Source of the DNA: Gymnorhina tibicen
Lineage: Eukaryota > Chordata > Aves > Passeriformes > Artamidae
DNA length: 64,000 bases
NCBI GenBank assembly: GCA_013399875.1
Contig: VXAZ01001749.1
Location: forward strand, 1,211,429-1,275,428
Reading direction: 5' to 3'
Shown in pieces: positions 27,301-40,836 of this stretch. The position numbers and the translations under genes were made by a program. The notes under the pieces are model-generated. The model saw only the letters and a list, made by a program, of their open reading frames with translations. It had not been told where the DNA came from and did not search any database. Positions within the stretch are counted from its first letter, which is position 1. The number at the start of each line of letters is the position of its first letter.

Positions 27301-30300
27301 CAGGCAGATATATTGGAGAACATATTCAAGCAAGACAAACACAACAAATCAATTAGAAAACATACTTTGCCAAAGGGCACAGAACCCTCTCTTACAGAAG
27401 GGAAGCTTGAGGAGTGTCTTGAGTGCAAAAGTAGCTACAAGCCACACAGAGCTTAACAATTTAGAAACAAACAGCTATAAAAACTTCTACTGATGGAAAA
27501 TGACAACTATTAAAACAGATGAGCTCAGAAATAAAGTGCATGTTTTGTTTGGTGCATTTCATGAAAGGATAAATTACTATTTGAATAAATTATCCAAGTC
27601 AGGATCTTTAATCAAGAGTAATTTTTAACAAATAAAGACACAATGATCTGAAAGATCTAATTCAAACATTAGTTTATTTGGGAAAGTCGTATGGCTTTGT
27701 CCAGTGACAATGCAAGGTACTCTAAGGTGACTACACTAGTGATGGCCCCTCGGAACTAGGAATTAGTTCCTTAAAGGAATCTTCCTGCTGCACATTGCAG
27801 GCTCAAAATATTGTGGTGCTTTTTGTGTCATGATAATGACCATTGAGCAGAGAGGTGTGGTAGGGGACCAAGTAAATGAGGTAATTTGTAATTAAAATTA
27901 AATGTAAGTTTAATTTCTATTACAGCTTTGATTGTGTATTACAGCTTTGATTGTGTTATGAATTCTGGTCCAGTACTTACATAATAACCCACATTAATCA
28001 ACATTATCTTTGTACCTTTTTAAAAACTTGGTATGCAGCCTCTTTTCTAAGTGCCAAAAAAGTCTGCCATCACAAGCAGAAAAACAGTGATATTTATTTA
28101 CTTTCAAAATATATCTTAAAGAGTTTAGGATCACTGTTGGAGGGCTGGGTGTCACTAATCACACATATGTTTCTATTTGCAATCAGGTAGAAAACGTTTA
28201 AAATTACAATGTAAACAAGTTAAAACTAAGCACAATATTTTCATCTGAAAATAAGTAAACAAACACTTGGCTTTTTCTCTCTGTAGTCCCTTATTCCAAA
28301 ATTTTTTAGCTTGAACTGGGCAAAGCTAAATCAAGAGGAAACAAACAAGGCAGATTGTTAAATGTCTGTATGGTCTAGAATTCCATCAACTTCCAGCTAC
28401 CAAATTACCACAAGACAACTCATAACCAGTACCAGAAAAATTAAGTAACCCTTGGAGAGTTCTATGAACCAGCACATGGAAGAATGGCCTTTTATGTCCA
28501 GTGGTCTTTTTCAAGATGAAATTACTGCTGAAATTCATACAACATAGCTCTAAATTTTCAGAGCAATTCAGCTGCCACTGCCACTACCATATGTTTGTAT
28601 GTCTGATTTATTCAGAAATACACTTATGCACAGGTTTTCTTTCTTTTTTAAAAAGGAAGGTGTGGGGGAAGGCTGTTCCTATTTCAGACAACGCTCAAAA
28701 GGGTGTTGAAATTTCTGATGAATTTTGATGCCATCTAAAATAAAAGCACTACTCTAAACAGAAAACCTCTGAAAATTTAAGAGAAAGACAACTCAGAACA
28801 GTGAAATGCAGCATTTTTTGGATCCTTAATGTAGATCAAAGCTGCATGATTTTTTTTTTGTTTTGGGGGGGGGAGGACAGGGAAAGTTGGGAGAAAAAAA
28901 CATAAAAGTGTATTTCCTCCAAGTTCTGAAATGCATATCCACATCCTACAGGGCTTGTGCAAGACCTATCAAAAGTCTACTAAAGGTCTCCAGGAATCTC
29001 AAGAGAAAGTTCCTCTGGAACTGGAACTTACTACAAAGTTATTCTGGCACATTCTAACCACATCCTACCTCTGGTTAGGATGAAAGGTGGATGCAGTTCT
29101 TACACACCCATATAAGCCAATGCATTCCAAGGTAAGTCTAACAACTATAAAAGGCAAATCAAGTTTCACATAAGAAAATTAGCCTGCATACCAAGTACAA
29201 TTAATTTCACCTGAGAGGAATTCTTCCAACAAGAAAGACAGATTTAAACAGAGGCTATTTCCTCCAAACAACCCGACCCTTTTTGACAAACTGTAAATTT
29301 CAATCTAAAGGTTACTTATATGGGAGTAATTTCTCCGATTCCAGAAATGTAGCCATCTTTGGGATAAGGTACAGCAGTTACACCACCAATCCAGAACACT
29401 GCAGGTGTCTTCAGCTAGCAGGGATTAGCAGTAACATATAAACTTCTGGGCTCCAAACCCCTTCAACGGGGGACCAGAAGTACCACTACTAAATCTCTGG
29501 CAAGAAACCATCACTTAGCAGACTACAGATTTTGTTATTACCTACATGTCTCTATTTTTCAGCTACCCACTGCTTCCAGCCTTAGGGTTTTGAGGGAAAA
29601 GTAAACATTTCTCTGGTGCAGAGAGCCATCTCCATCAGAATGCTGCATGGATCATTCTTTCTTAATGCTCCTTATACTGGGATGTGGAGACAAAGAAGTT
29701 ATTTCTCAGCACTACAGCAAAACTAAGATCTTAAAATCAGGAATGTAGGCAGCAGCTTCAGCATGAAGAAAGAAAAAGAATTGCCATGTAATTTCAAAAG
29801 CTGAAGAGATGGATTCATAAACAGAGGCCCAAGAGTGCCAAATACCACTTCAGTGAAAGTAAGAGGGAAGCAGGTCTCTCAAGAGCCAGAAAAAAGCTTT
29901 GCCCACATTTAGCAGGTGAAATACCAAAGACTCCTAACACAAACACACACACATCCACAAAGCCCACACTCCTTCAGAATTTACAATTGTACCTTATTAG
30001 CCTCCCACTCTAATGATTTCAGAGTTAGGATAAGAAAGGACCTTATTTACTGTGTCTCACTTTGCCTGAAGAGAACCATTATAATGGTTACAGTGTTGTA
30101 CGAATACCTCTGCTCAGGGCAACTTTTCATTTGTTTAAAAACAGAAGCCTTGTTAAAATGCAGCACACTTTTTACTACAGGAAAGAACATAAAAACAACT
30201 GTCTTAGCAGGACGACCTGTAGTCTTTAGAGATTGAAAAGCAAAGAAAAGAACAACTCAGAAAACTTAGCGTCAGTGTTTGGCCTCTTGGAAAAGAGGTT

Positions 30301-30576
30301 TAAAAGATCAAAAGTAAATAGATAGTAGCCCTTTAGGCAAGGCTGGAACCTTGTTCTTATCTATGAAAAGGCAAGAACAAAAACCAGCAAGAAAGGCTGA
30401 AGAGTGAGCTCTGTTTAATTTATATTTCCCCACTACTAAAAATTAGAAAGATACAACATTCTTTAAGGGGGAGGATAAAATTCTAATTATTCAAATTCTA
30501 GAATTTAAATATATTGGACCTAAGCCTTGGATCCAGAACTGGAGTTCAGGATTTTTCAGTGGAAAATAGGGGAAAC
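21394..30576 (-). other. FHIT: FHIT intron sequence without recognised genes
   Basis: AT-rich intronic DNA. It contains a perfect 19-base tandem duplication at 27918-27955, an 11-base CTTGTGCCTAT duplication near 23770, and a T-run/G-run junction at 28852-28875. The longer plus-strand frames at 25172-25603 and 27067-27456 lack recognisable domains and are near chance length. Confidence 0.7.
27918..27955 (+). repeat. Perfect 19-base tandem duplication
   Basis: The unit TATTACAGCTTTGATTGTG occurs twice with no spacer and no mismatch. Perfect identity suggests a recent slippage or duplication event. Confidence 0.9.
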
Positions 30577-31218
30577 TGAGGCTGCTTGGTGGTGGTGGCG
30601 TGCCCTCGGGCAGAGGGGATGCAGCATCCTTTCTGCAGTGGTCCAAGTGCAACCTCACGGTAGGGTGGATGGAAGCCAGGAGTTGGCTCCTCGCCGCAGT
30701 AAACGCACCAGAGCTGTTCAATGCTAAAGCAGAGACACGTCGCCGAAGGCAAAGAAGCGGAGGGACCTCCTGCTCAGGTTTTCCACAGATCTTTATTGAC
30801 CAAAGGACTGTGAAAGGAGCTGAAGCAGAAAAGCCAAAGATGGCTGAGGGTACAGACTTTTAAACGTGGGAGGGGCCAGGGTAACAACCAATAGGGTACA
30901 ATCTCAGGGGAGGAACAAAGAGGATACAACCAATACAACTGATACAAGGGCGGGAGTGACACCCAGGGGACCAATCAGGAACCAGAACTCAAAGAACCTA
31001 CTAGAACTGGGGCGGTGACCAGGTCTTAGGGGCCGCCCAGGGGGAGGTGGCTTAGCTCTCCATCCCGCCCACGGATCCGCTCTCGGGATTCACTGTCATG
31101 GGCGGGGAAATCCACCCAGGCGATGTCATCAGCCTGAGTGGCAGCCACATGCCACAGCCCCGAAGGACCACCTTCAGGGTGACCTTCAGGATCCCCTTGT
31201 GGCTGGATCACCACAACA
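30577..31218 (-). mobile_element. Solo LTR, family A, minus orientation
   Basis: Read on the minus strand it starts TGTTGTGGTGATCCAGCC at 31218 and ends in TCA at 30577, 642 bases. It is flanked by GGAAAC (30571-30576) and GGAAAT (31219-31224), a six-base target duplication with one mismatch. The minus-strand AATAAA is at 30797-30792. Several CCAAT motifs lie in the putative U3. It is homologous along its length to the LTR at 20846-21393, in opposite orientation, and lies in the same sense as FHIT. Confidence 0.87.
30792..30797 (-). terminator. LTR AATAAA in the FHIT sense orientation
   Basis: On the minus strand this reads TCAATAAAGATC. It is the LTR's own polyadenylation signal and lies in the transcriptional sense of FHIT, so in principle it could end FHIT pre-mRNA early. 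Nothing in the sequence shows that it does. Confidence 0.55.
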
Positions 31219-31955
31219 GGAAATTATTGATCTTAATATTTATCCCAATAAATAGGGGAACACGGACTAACTACAGCAGCACTGAAAATAAATGGCTCTT
31301 TAATTTGTAATGCAATTGTGTGAGTAGGGTGGTGATGTGGACTGAGATGCACACGCTTCTTAGTTTTCTTACATCTGATCTATTCACAGGTCATAGCAAA
31401 TTCTCTGGAGACTGGCAACAGCAGATACCTAAAGACTTGGACCTAGTGGTTTTCACACAATTACCAGCTCAGTGATGCTAAAACACAACCACTGTGCAAA
31501 GCATTTCTTTGCATCTAAAGGATAAAGGAAATTTGCTTCCACTGAGTAACAGAGATTGACACAAGATTGTTACTGGTTTGCTTTCCCCCTGAAATTATGA
31601 AATAATGTGATAATGAATGCTGAGCAAGAAGGTACTAACACACATGTGACACAAAGAGAAAACCTTAGGGGAATTCAATAAGCCCAGAGAAGGAGGAAAT
31701 TCACCCTGACACAAATTGGTTAAGAGTAAAGAGACACACTGTGCTGGGGGGCTATGCACACGATTTATTCTTTAATACCTTCTGCTGCAGTATTTTTGGG
31801 GCACATCAAAGAACAGTATAGGATGATGTTGACAATCACTCTCACATATAAAATTTTATTATAGAGTGTTCAAGCCATCTTTCTGTATCAGAAATAGGAA
31901 TTCATAGGAGTTGACTTTTTTCTGTCCTGGGGAAACATCTCTTCCTCATGGTGAC
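31219..31955 (-). other. FHIT: FHIT intron sequence, nothing recognised
   Basis: A short AT-rich stretch between two LTR-derived segments. No repeat, exon or open frame of note was seen. Confidence 0.7.
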
Positions 31956-32050
31956 TGTATTGGGTTTATATGGCCAGGTTTTGGTGGGGNACTGGGAGCC
32001 CATCAGCAACAGCAGTGGGGCCTCTGGGAAAACAGACTGGGGGACAGGGG
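31956..32050 (+). mobile_element. LTR 5'-end fragment (avian ERV)
   Basis: It begins TGTATTGGGTTTATATGGC, followed by CAGGTTTTGGTGGGG, which I recognise as the conserved start of a common passerine LTR family. The match fades into a G-rich stretch near 32050. One unresolved base is at 31990. The rest of the element is missing or too diverged to follow. Confidence 0.55.
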
Positions 32051-35000
32051 GGGAAAGACTGACACTGAATACTCTTGCCAGAATTTGTTCTGAAGGCTGC
32101 AGATGTAGAATAGGATGAAAATCTGATAAATGGGAAAAGAAGGAAGAAAAAAAATGAAAAGGTCAGCACACCACTTCTTTGTGTCAACCTGCAACTGTTT
32201 TACATTCCAATTAGTTTTAAAATGGTTCTTGTAGACACTTTCCTATTTCCTTCTGCAAAGTTTTCAGCACTAACTTTTACAGAGATGCCTTTACTCAATG
32301 TCTTCTCTTATAGAATCACAGTGAAACGAGTTTTATTTTTCATCAGTGAGAAATGCAGAATTCCTTTTCCTCCTGTAGTTACAGCAGCTGGGTAGCCTGA
32401 GTTGGCTGAGGTACACCCTCATAATTTCCATCTCAGTTCAGTGCAATACTCTTGCTTGTTTCCAGAGCTAAACTGCTGCACTCTGACCTGTCTTAGTTAT
32501 GCAGCTGCCAAAGCCTACCTCAGGAATGCTTGCACCTTGGAAACCCAGCAGAACTTCTTATGCACTTAGTACACAACATAGGCTTTGTAGTCTTCAGAAA
32601 GGATGGCACTGCATTTCCGGGCCTCATGCAAAATCAAGCACTCTCAGGTTTTTTTAATACACATGGATGAAATTGCAAAATGAGAATATGTAATAAAACC
32701 AAGAGACTAAATTATCCACTCAGTTCTTCCACAAGCAAAATGAATTAGAACTGTATTTGATTTACAGAAGTAAATTTACTTAGAATTTGACCCAAAATTT
32801 ATATGGAAGATAACCAGTACACTAGAGCTAGCCAGGAAAAGCTGACAATAGTACATCAAGTGTTTTAAACAGAGGCAATTACCTACTGCTGATTTCTTTT
32901 CAACCTAGTTCTTTTTCTAGAAAAGGAAACTGCTTACCAGATGCTGAAACCTTCAGCAGAAGAGAATCTATCATTCTCTTCTCATTACTGCACTGCACAT
33001 GAAAAGTACCTTCCTTTGATTTCAGTGCAGCCAGATGACTACAGACTAGAAAGAGGAGAAACGGTCCCTATGTTTTATTAAACACTTTAAAAATTGATAC
33101 AAAGAATGCTCCAGTAACAAGAGCTGACAGCTTTGATTAACATAGCTACGTTTCCGTCCTACTCCTGCATCACAGCCATTGTAATATGAAAAAGAATTAA
33201 AACCTTCTTCATAAAGTTCAGAAAACTTCTAAAAAATAGGTATTTGTAAATTCCAAACAAACGGGAAATAAAACCTAAAACCTTATTCCCCACAAGTCAT
33301 GCTACATAAAGTGGAAGGGTCTGTACCTAGGAAGAAGCCCCTGCCTGTACTGTGCAATTAAATATCATTACATTAAGTTCTCAAACAAGTATCCAGACTC
33401 ACTACATGACATCCAGACAGAAAAAGCAGCATGATCTCTGCTTCAGACAATCCCCAGGGTGAATACGTACAACAGATAGACCAGGGGATACAGGGAGAAA
33501 AGTGGAAGGGAACACAAAACATCAGACAAGCTCACAGCTTGTTTTCCTTAAAAGGCTACAGAGCATCTCTAATAGTTGCATGTGACACCAAACAAGGTTT
33601 TGCATGTGAATCATCTTGCCCTAACACCATTCAGCCCTATTTTAGTCACATTTTCTGTTGTTATTTTTCTTCTTTTTATTAAAGTAGGCAAGAGCAAACA
33701 GCTTTACAATTATATTACCTAGTCTCAGTCAACTGTTTGCCAATGTAACAATATAGTATAGTGGTATATATTAAAGTTCAAAAGTTGGACTCCAAAGCAA
33801 AACCTATTGAGGACAATTATTTATAACCTTTAAATCAAGCTGCAGGAAAAGGAGTGGTAAGGGATTCTGGTTGACTGTTGGGGCAGTGGGGCACAAAAGG
33901 AGACAGCATCATTTAAATCCTTTATATTTATATTTTAACTTTTAAAATGTCTATGTTTGGTGCAAATATAATAACCATCTTCACGTATATACAAATATTG
34001 GCTGTGACAGCACTACTTGTGGAGTCCAAGTGCCAGGGCATGTGCACATGTACATGCTCCCAACACTGGAAATGTTCTGCTTTTGAGGACAGAAATTTCC
34101 TCTTTTACTTAGTGACAACAATTAGTAGTCAAATTCATGTTAGTAGGATTACTTCCAGGCTTACCAACATACTGACTGTGTGCGCCTTTGTCTACTGTGT
34201 ACAGCAGCCTGGCAGTACCAGAGCACAACCAAGATTTAATTTTCCTGGGCTCTTCTGGAAGCAATTTGGGAGAGAATTATTAATAAAAAATACCACGGAT
34301 AAGACAACAAACCCTTATGCAAAAACTGAAAAGACTAAGGGAGACCCTACAAACTGTAGGTTTTTTTAGATTTTATGCTCAAACTGACCTGGAGTTACGG
34401 AATTCTTTTAATTTATGCTTCTGCCTTTGATGTAGCTGTTAACTGAATGTGTCACTGACCTTGGCTGGATGACAGAGGTAATCAATTCCCAAGGGTGAAT
34501 TGCTCTTGAACAGTTCTTTATTATCAGGCAGGCCTATGATTTCTTTTAAAGACTATGCCTCTATTCTTCTGGCTTATTTTGATAAAGCAAGTGTATCTCA
34601 TTACTAAGGAACATGCTAAAAATCTATTTTACTTCCAGCTTGTTGCATTTCAGAGTACAGATTATCTTCACGTGTTTTCTTGAAAGAGACTTGTATGAAC
34701 ATTAATGAGAATTATTGGATACTGAACACTTCAGAAAAGTGCATTCAACTCACAGGAACTGTAGGAGGTTTAAGCATAGAAATTTTTTTTTTTTTTTTTT
34801 TAGTCTGGCCAAAAGTCAAAGTATTAAGCAATCAAATTTATTTCATTTATTTCATTACCAGCTTATTTCATACCTAGAAAACTGTGGTAGACCTTATCAA
34901 CCCTGTGATCTTTCATCATACGGTAAAACTTACTTTTGATACCAATTAGACTCTGGATGCCTCAAAATGGGAACAATCTCCCTGTGGAAATTGTGTCCTT

Positions 35001-38000
35001 TGCTCACAAAGGATGAGAGGACTTCCCAGTATTACCACTGCATATTTGTCACTTTATGAGCCTCCTGGCACCATTGATCTTTGAATAACAAAACACAGAC
35101 CAAAAAAAACTACTTTTTCTCCTATGTCCTTCTTAGAATGGGATCTGCTTTTACCCACCTCTATAATTTTACTCTTTCTTGCCTTTTCTTTAGCAACATC
35201 AAGGAAGGAATACCTTACCTTAGTCTTCTAAATTTTAGTATGCAGGTTGCTCAATATTATATTCAAATACTTCATAATATATTTATATACTCCCCTTAAA
35301 GCCTCAATGGGGTTGAGACAAAAGGTTCTTAGGAAACAATAACTGATGCCAAGTATTTCCAGTCCTTGGTACTCAAAATAGAACACTATAAGGGAGAAAT
35401 ATTTTTTCTGATGATCATTTTACTTAATGATCTTTACCCAAAGAGCTCTCCATGGACTCATCTCCTATTTCAAAGCAGAGCTCCATGCATTCAAACCACT
35501 CCTCTCAGTAGGACACACTCCCCGTTCCCAGTCTCCTTATCCTGGATCCACACATTTCAGCACTCCAGCCAGGAGACTGCCCCACGACATCTTTGCTCTA
35601 CCAACCAGACCAAGCTCAGTTTGCTCCCTTTGCTGTGTGCTTTCATGTATCACTAATTAGAAATAGCACATCAAATCTGAATTCTTGAGTCACTGTCAGC
35701 TGCTTTAAAGTCTGTACCTGATCAGACATTCAAATCAAACTTCCTGAGCTGAAAAAGTTACTGCTTTTCAAATGGAAAGATTCTTATTTTATAACCTTGT
35801 GGGGTCATGGTCAATTGATGACTATCATAGAACAACTACCTGAAAGTATGTACTTTATAAGACAGCACCTGAGACACAAATTGCTTAATGCTGCCTAGTG
35901 CAAACATCAAGAACATAAGTAGTCAATTTATTTTAAAATTGCCATTACTTATACAGTAAACACATCTCACTCTTGTATATAAACATTTGCAAGTGAAACT
36001 GCTGATACTGGACAGTAATTTTAGCAAGGTCTCCAAAATAATTTGCTTGTCTCTTAATGAAATTTAACTACTGGGAATAAGGAGCTACAAGTTGACCCCA
36101 GGTTGCCACACAGCACAAGCCCTTACTCTTCCGACTGTGGACTGAAGTTCAAGATGAGCTGCGCAGAGCTGATCCATTGTTTCCACTGATGGAGCTGAAT
36201 GAGGTTCCCAGGAGATGGAAGTGACTCCTTAGCAATGATTCATTCTCACACTTGAGATTCTTTAAAGGAATCAGAATTTACTTACATGACAAAGAATTTC
36301 TGTTATAAACTCCTGACTCAGAAAGCTCTCTGTCTTGATTATTGTTTGAGAAGAAAAATAAAAATACCACCACCTTGTCTACAGTAATATGTGAAAGGAA
36401 GACAAAGGATACACGCTGTTGGCTCAAAACTCACTAACATCAAGTACCAAATAAAAACACAGCAGGAAGTCCTTGCTATACTTTCAAAATATTCTGATAA
36501 AAATTTCTTTTTAAAAACAAATAAAATCATTCAAGTTGAGGGTCCTATTACTAGTACTTTGCAACTTGGGCTACAAATGTTGCCAAATAAAGTGGATTTC
36601 TTTAACGTCCCTCATTTTTCTGAGATAATGATTTAAGAACGCAGTCATTACTTAAAGTACAATGTGAATTAAATTTTGTAAACTTTCTATTTAACAGAGA
36701 AAAGAGACACTCAGATTTCAGGAAATGCTTTTGCTTCTAAAATAGTTCAGAGTTACGATTCTGCTCAGCCCCCAACAGAACTGGATCACCCAACAGAACT
36801 GCATCATCCAGTTCCTTGTTTCAGAAATACAGTAATGCTACCAGTGTGAGCAGGCTCCAGCAACACAAAAAACATAGCCACTGCACACACAGTGAAATGC
36901 AAAAGTTGCATTAATGCAAGGATAAATGATAAACTCAGCATAAGGAATGAGGACACAAACATCAACAATATCAGCAAATAGGAATATTAGAACAAGAACA
37001 TTACCCTGTCTGTACTTCACAAATTCTTCATATTTGAGGTCTTAAAAAAAAAAAAAAAAAATTGCAAGAGAATACTCTATGGCATTTTCAGAGAACTTTA
37101 TGGATGCTACATTTTAACCTGCAGGGTAAAAACACTTCGGAAAATAAAGCTCAAGTTAAAAGATTTTAAAGAATTCCAGAACATTTACTTTCAGTAGTTA
37201 CTTTTATCCACATTATAATGCCAAATTCATTCTCTGGAACTGAAGTTAAATCTCACATATCTACTGAGCAGCTCAAGAAGAAATATCAGACTATTTCAAT
37301 GTTAGAATACTTCAGTTAATAAATGTTTCATATTGATAATTTCTGGTATGTCCATTTTGCACTTCTAATTGAAGGACTAATTTTTTCAGCATGGCCTTAT
37401 GCAAGACAGCTTTGATGAAATTCAAAAAGCTCTTACTTTCCAAGTGGTCATCTCTATTTTCAGAACAAATCCTCACAAATAAATTAGCAAAATTTCCTTT
37501 GATGTCTGCTGAAGGAAAAGCAAGTTTTGTATGAGTAATTAGCACAGGACCAACAACAGAGGCCCTGAAAGGGGTAGGTCCTCTGAAAAAGCCCTTTCTA
37601 AGCTCTCCAGAGGGCAGAACTGCCAGACTAGATGTCTTTCAACATTAAACTTCATATTCCCTAGGAACCAAGTGCAAAACAACCTTACAGTGTTAATGAA
37701 ATGCTGAGATGGAATAACAAGTAGTGAGATGTAGCTAATATTAATCTTTCTCCTATGAAAACTGTTGTCCCACTGTTCTGATACACACTTTCCAATTCCT
37801 TTTTCTTAAATACAAACACTAATGTCTTTTTTGCAAAGTGAAAAATCTGTATTGTACAAGCACCCTGGGCCTAAGTAGTTAATACTTCAGCTAAAAATGA
37901 ACAAACCTCCTATCACACAGTGACACAGACCCTCTTCACACAGTGGGGCTGTGTAGATATTTTATCATTCGTTCATCAAAGCCAGCAGAAAGTGCAGGTG

Positions 38001-39737
38001 AAATTTTGCCCTCCACTACAATCTGTTTGGAAGTTAGGACAATGATGCAACATAAAGGCACCTGCTCTTCTGGAAGCAAAAATACCAACAACAAAAAACA
38101 ATAAAATAAGAGCAAAGTCTAACTTGCTTTGGGAAAGATCTGATTTTACCAATTTGAATACACATCCTCTGCATGTGGAAAAAGCAGTTTACACTGAGAA
38201 TGCTACCAGGCAGCAGGGGATAGACCTGTCACATGAGAACAACCACTGTGAAGGGTGAAGATATGTTGTGCTTTTGCACGGACAGTTTAGCTTGGGAAAA
38301 CCAGACAGCTTGATGTTCCCAAATTGAAGCGGTGGTCTCAGAAGAAGTGAGCTAGGAAAAAAAAAAGAAGGCAAAATCCTGGCTGGAGAAATTATTCTGT
38401 AGGCAAGGGAGGAGCCTGCAGATCAGACAGAGGCATGGATATGAATGCCAGGGAATTCCCAGGGTCTTGGACCAGGAATGCCCACGACCACTAGCTGCAG
38501 GCAGTGGTGCAACACAAACTGGCTCAACTTTTGTCCAACCTTCCCAGGGCAGCAGCAATGTCCCAGCTGGGAAGGAAAGTCAAGAACAGTGAACGCAGCA
38601 GGAAACAAGACTGATAAACCAGGAAGATGGGTACATCTCTAGTTTTGGTTTAGATTAAATTCCTAAACTAACTACAGACCATTTGCCTTGTTTAATGTAT
38701 GTACTCTGTGAGTCTGCAGCCACAGCAGATAAAAAGAAATTGCAGTTCTGTTTTCAGAGAAGCAGACATGAAGCCTAATAAGTCTAACCGTGACACTGAA
38801 TTGAATAAACTTGCTGTTGACCAGTCAGTACCCTTTCCGTGATTCCCCTTAATGTCTGACTTTTCAAATCTTAGCAAAAAGATTTCCAGGTTCATGTGGC
38901 TTAACAGAAAGTGTACATGTTTCAACAGCAACAATCTTCATTCTGCTTATTAGAGTAGAAAAAGCAGGGTGAAAAAACAAAGCCATTTCAGTCAAGTGAA
39001 CTAAATCCTGAATCAAGTGAAGTACAACTTCAGCACAATTACATGTTAGAGTCTGTAAGAATCAAGAGAAAAGCGGGAGCAGCAATTTCAGCACCTTATT
39101 CACCTGCCCCTCAAACATATACTTTTCATGTGAAGAAACTGAAATCCCAAGGCTGCTGAATCTTTTAATTCTCTAAGATTAAAAACAAGGAGAAAAATTA
39201 TTAGTAAGTGATCAAGGAGGAAGAATACAGACAAAGGATTAAAATATCTGACGTCATGCCTTGCTAACTCCATTGAGAGAGGGCCAGTGTCAGAAGCAAA
39301 CTGATGAGTGATGCTGGGGAAATAACCATTAAGACCATGGGCTCATACCAGTGCTGCTGCATATTCTTCTTGATGGAAGATGTGAGGCATCATGGGCATG
39401 GGCAGGACACATATTATTACTCTAAGCAAAACATTAATAGAGCATCTAGCTAATAGCCTGCATCAGTTTCAAGTATAACATTTCAGATAACTGTTGGATT
39501 ATTTTTGAAATCCCCAACCAAAAACATCACTTGGTAGAAAACAAAGGAAAGGGACAGCCTTAGATCAGAAAAGAAGTGATGGCATTTTCATATAGTTGAA
39601 GCACAGGAAACAGTACACAAGGCAAGTTGGACTCGTCCCTTGAGTTGAAGCTGATGCACACTGAATTGTTGTTTTCTTAGTTCCACTAACAGGTTATGTT
39701 GTTTTTTCCATGTCCCTTTTTTGTCTCAAAAGAGACC
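32051..39737 (-). other. FHIT: FHIT intron sequence without recognised genes
   Basis: AT-rich intronic DNA. It holds a 19-T run at 34783-34801, an 18-A run at 37044-37061 and an 18-base direct duplication at 36771-36806. A more GC-rich patch at about 38400-38640 matches nothing I recognise. The 140-codon plus-strand frame at 33947-34369 is treated as chance. Confidence 0.7.
36771..36806 (+). repeat. 18-base tandem duplication
   Basis: Two adjacent copies of CCCAACAGAACTGSATCA differ at one position (G versus C). Confidence 0.85.
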
Positions 39738-40836
39738 TGGTGGTGGGTTGAACCTGAGTTGATGGACAGTCATTTAGACCAATAACGCTTCTCGAAATTT
39801 ACGGGGGGTGGGGCAGGGGAGCCATCCAGGCCCGGCCCAGGCTTTCCCCTTTTGCCCCGGTTCCCCCTCGACCCCCTGGTGGCAGCGGGCTAAGCTGCTA
39901 AGAAGTCACCCCGGGAGTTGTGAGTAGCTGTCTGGCCAGAGAACTCCAACTGAGCCGGGACTGGGTGGCCAAGATGAGCTCTAAAGTTGCCGCGACTTCC
40001 CCCGCCTCCTTTTGCTAGAGCCAGTGGGAGCCAGCAGAGATCTGCTGCAAGCAGCACAGCTTGCACTAAACTGAAAAAAACATGAGCGCAGGCCACGAAG
40101 GAGAAAATCACGGCGGCTTCAAGGTCAGAGAGAAAGAGAAAGTGAGTTATGTGAGATGGAGCTGAAGATGTCGACGGGAAAAGAGGGCAGGGTCGCACCC
40201 AGTGCGAAGCTTCAAAATACTTTTTGCAGGCCGTGGTAAAAACTGTAATATCACAAACTGTTCTTTCCTCTTTAATCCATTTAAAAGACATGGGGGGATG
40301 AGAATTTTGTGTGCAGCTTGCGGAAGAAGAAAAGTGACCACGCCAGGTCACCTAAGAGCTGTAAGAGACTTTAGAGATTTTGTGAAGAAGAGAGCAGTTG
40401 CTTTTTAGGCTGGAATTTGCTTATCCTTAAAAAAGAAACACCTCATGTGTGGCTCATGCTGGCAGCTGTGGGAAGACTGCAAGATTCACGGGAGAGATGT
40501 TTTTCATGGCAGCAGAATTCTGGGCAGGTCTGTTGCTTTTTGGGCAGTTTGGAAACCACGTGAAGAAAAAGAAACCTTTTTCCTTAAATATTGGAGAGAC
40601 TTTTAAGAACTGTAATACTGACCAAAATCATAGTTTGTTATCCTTTGTGCAAGTTAGGTAAAAAGGGGAGGTGCTGGAGGAAAAGGGGGTTTTGCTTTAA
40701 TTTCTTATTATTTCTTTTTACTTTTAATTCTGTTAGTAATAAACTTCTTCATATTCTTTAAAGTTTTAAGCCTGCTTTGCATTTCTCCAAATCCCTTATC
40801 TCACAGAAGGTAAGAAATGCGAACAAAACCACTACA
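39738..40836 (+). mobile_element. Solo LTR, family B, plus orientation
   Basis: It starts TGGTGGTGGGTTGAACC and ends AACCACTACA, so the termini are imperfect inverted repeats, and it is about 1.1 kb long. The hexamer GACCTG occurs just outside or overlapping both ends (39734-39739 and 40837-40842), a likely target duplication. AATAAA is at 40738-40743. The last 130 bases (ATTCTTTAAAGTTT, GCCTGCTTTGCATT, ATCTCACAGAAGGTAA) match the end of the LTR at 7574-8685, while the upstream parts differ. No retroviral coding sequence is attached. Confidence 0.85.
40738..40743 (+). terminator. AATAAA polyadenylation signal of the family B LTR
   Basis: AATAAA about 95 bases before the LTR end, in the same relative position as in the 7574-8685 element. 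It is antisense to FHIT. Confidence 0.6.

Noticed and set aside
27067..27456. 129-codon plus-strand frame
   Set aside because: No recognisable domain, low-information composition and chance-compatible length.
33947..34369. 140-codon frame with hydrophobic start and a Cys-rich patch
   Set aside because: My rough estimate from the stop-codon frequency is that a frame of about this length is expected about once by chance in 64 kb read in six frames. There is no promoter or homology support.
39890..40351. 153-codon minus-strand frame
   Set aside because: It lies inside the family B LTR on the strand opposite to its orientation, with no recognisable domain.
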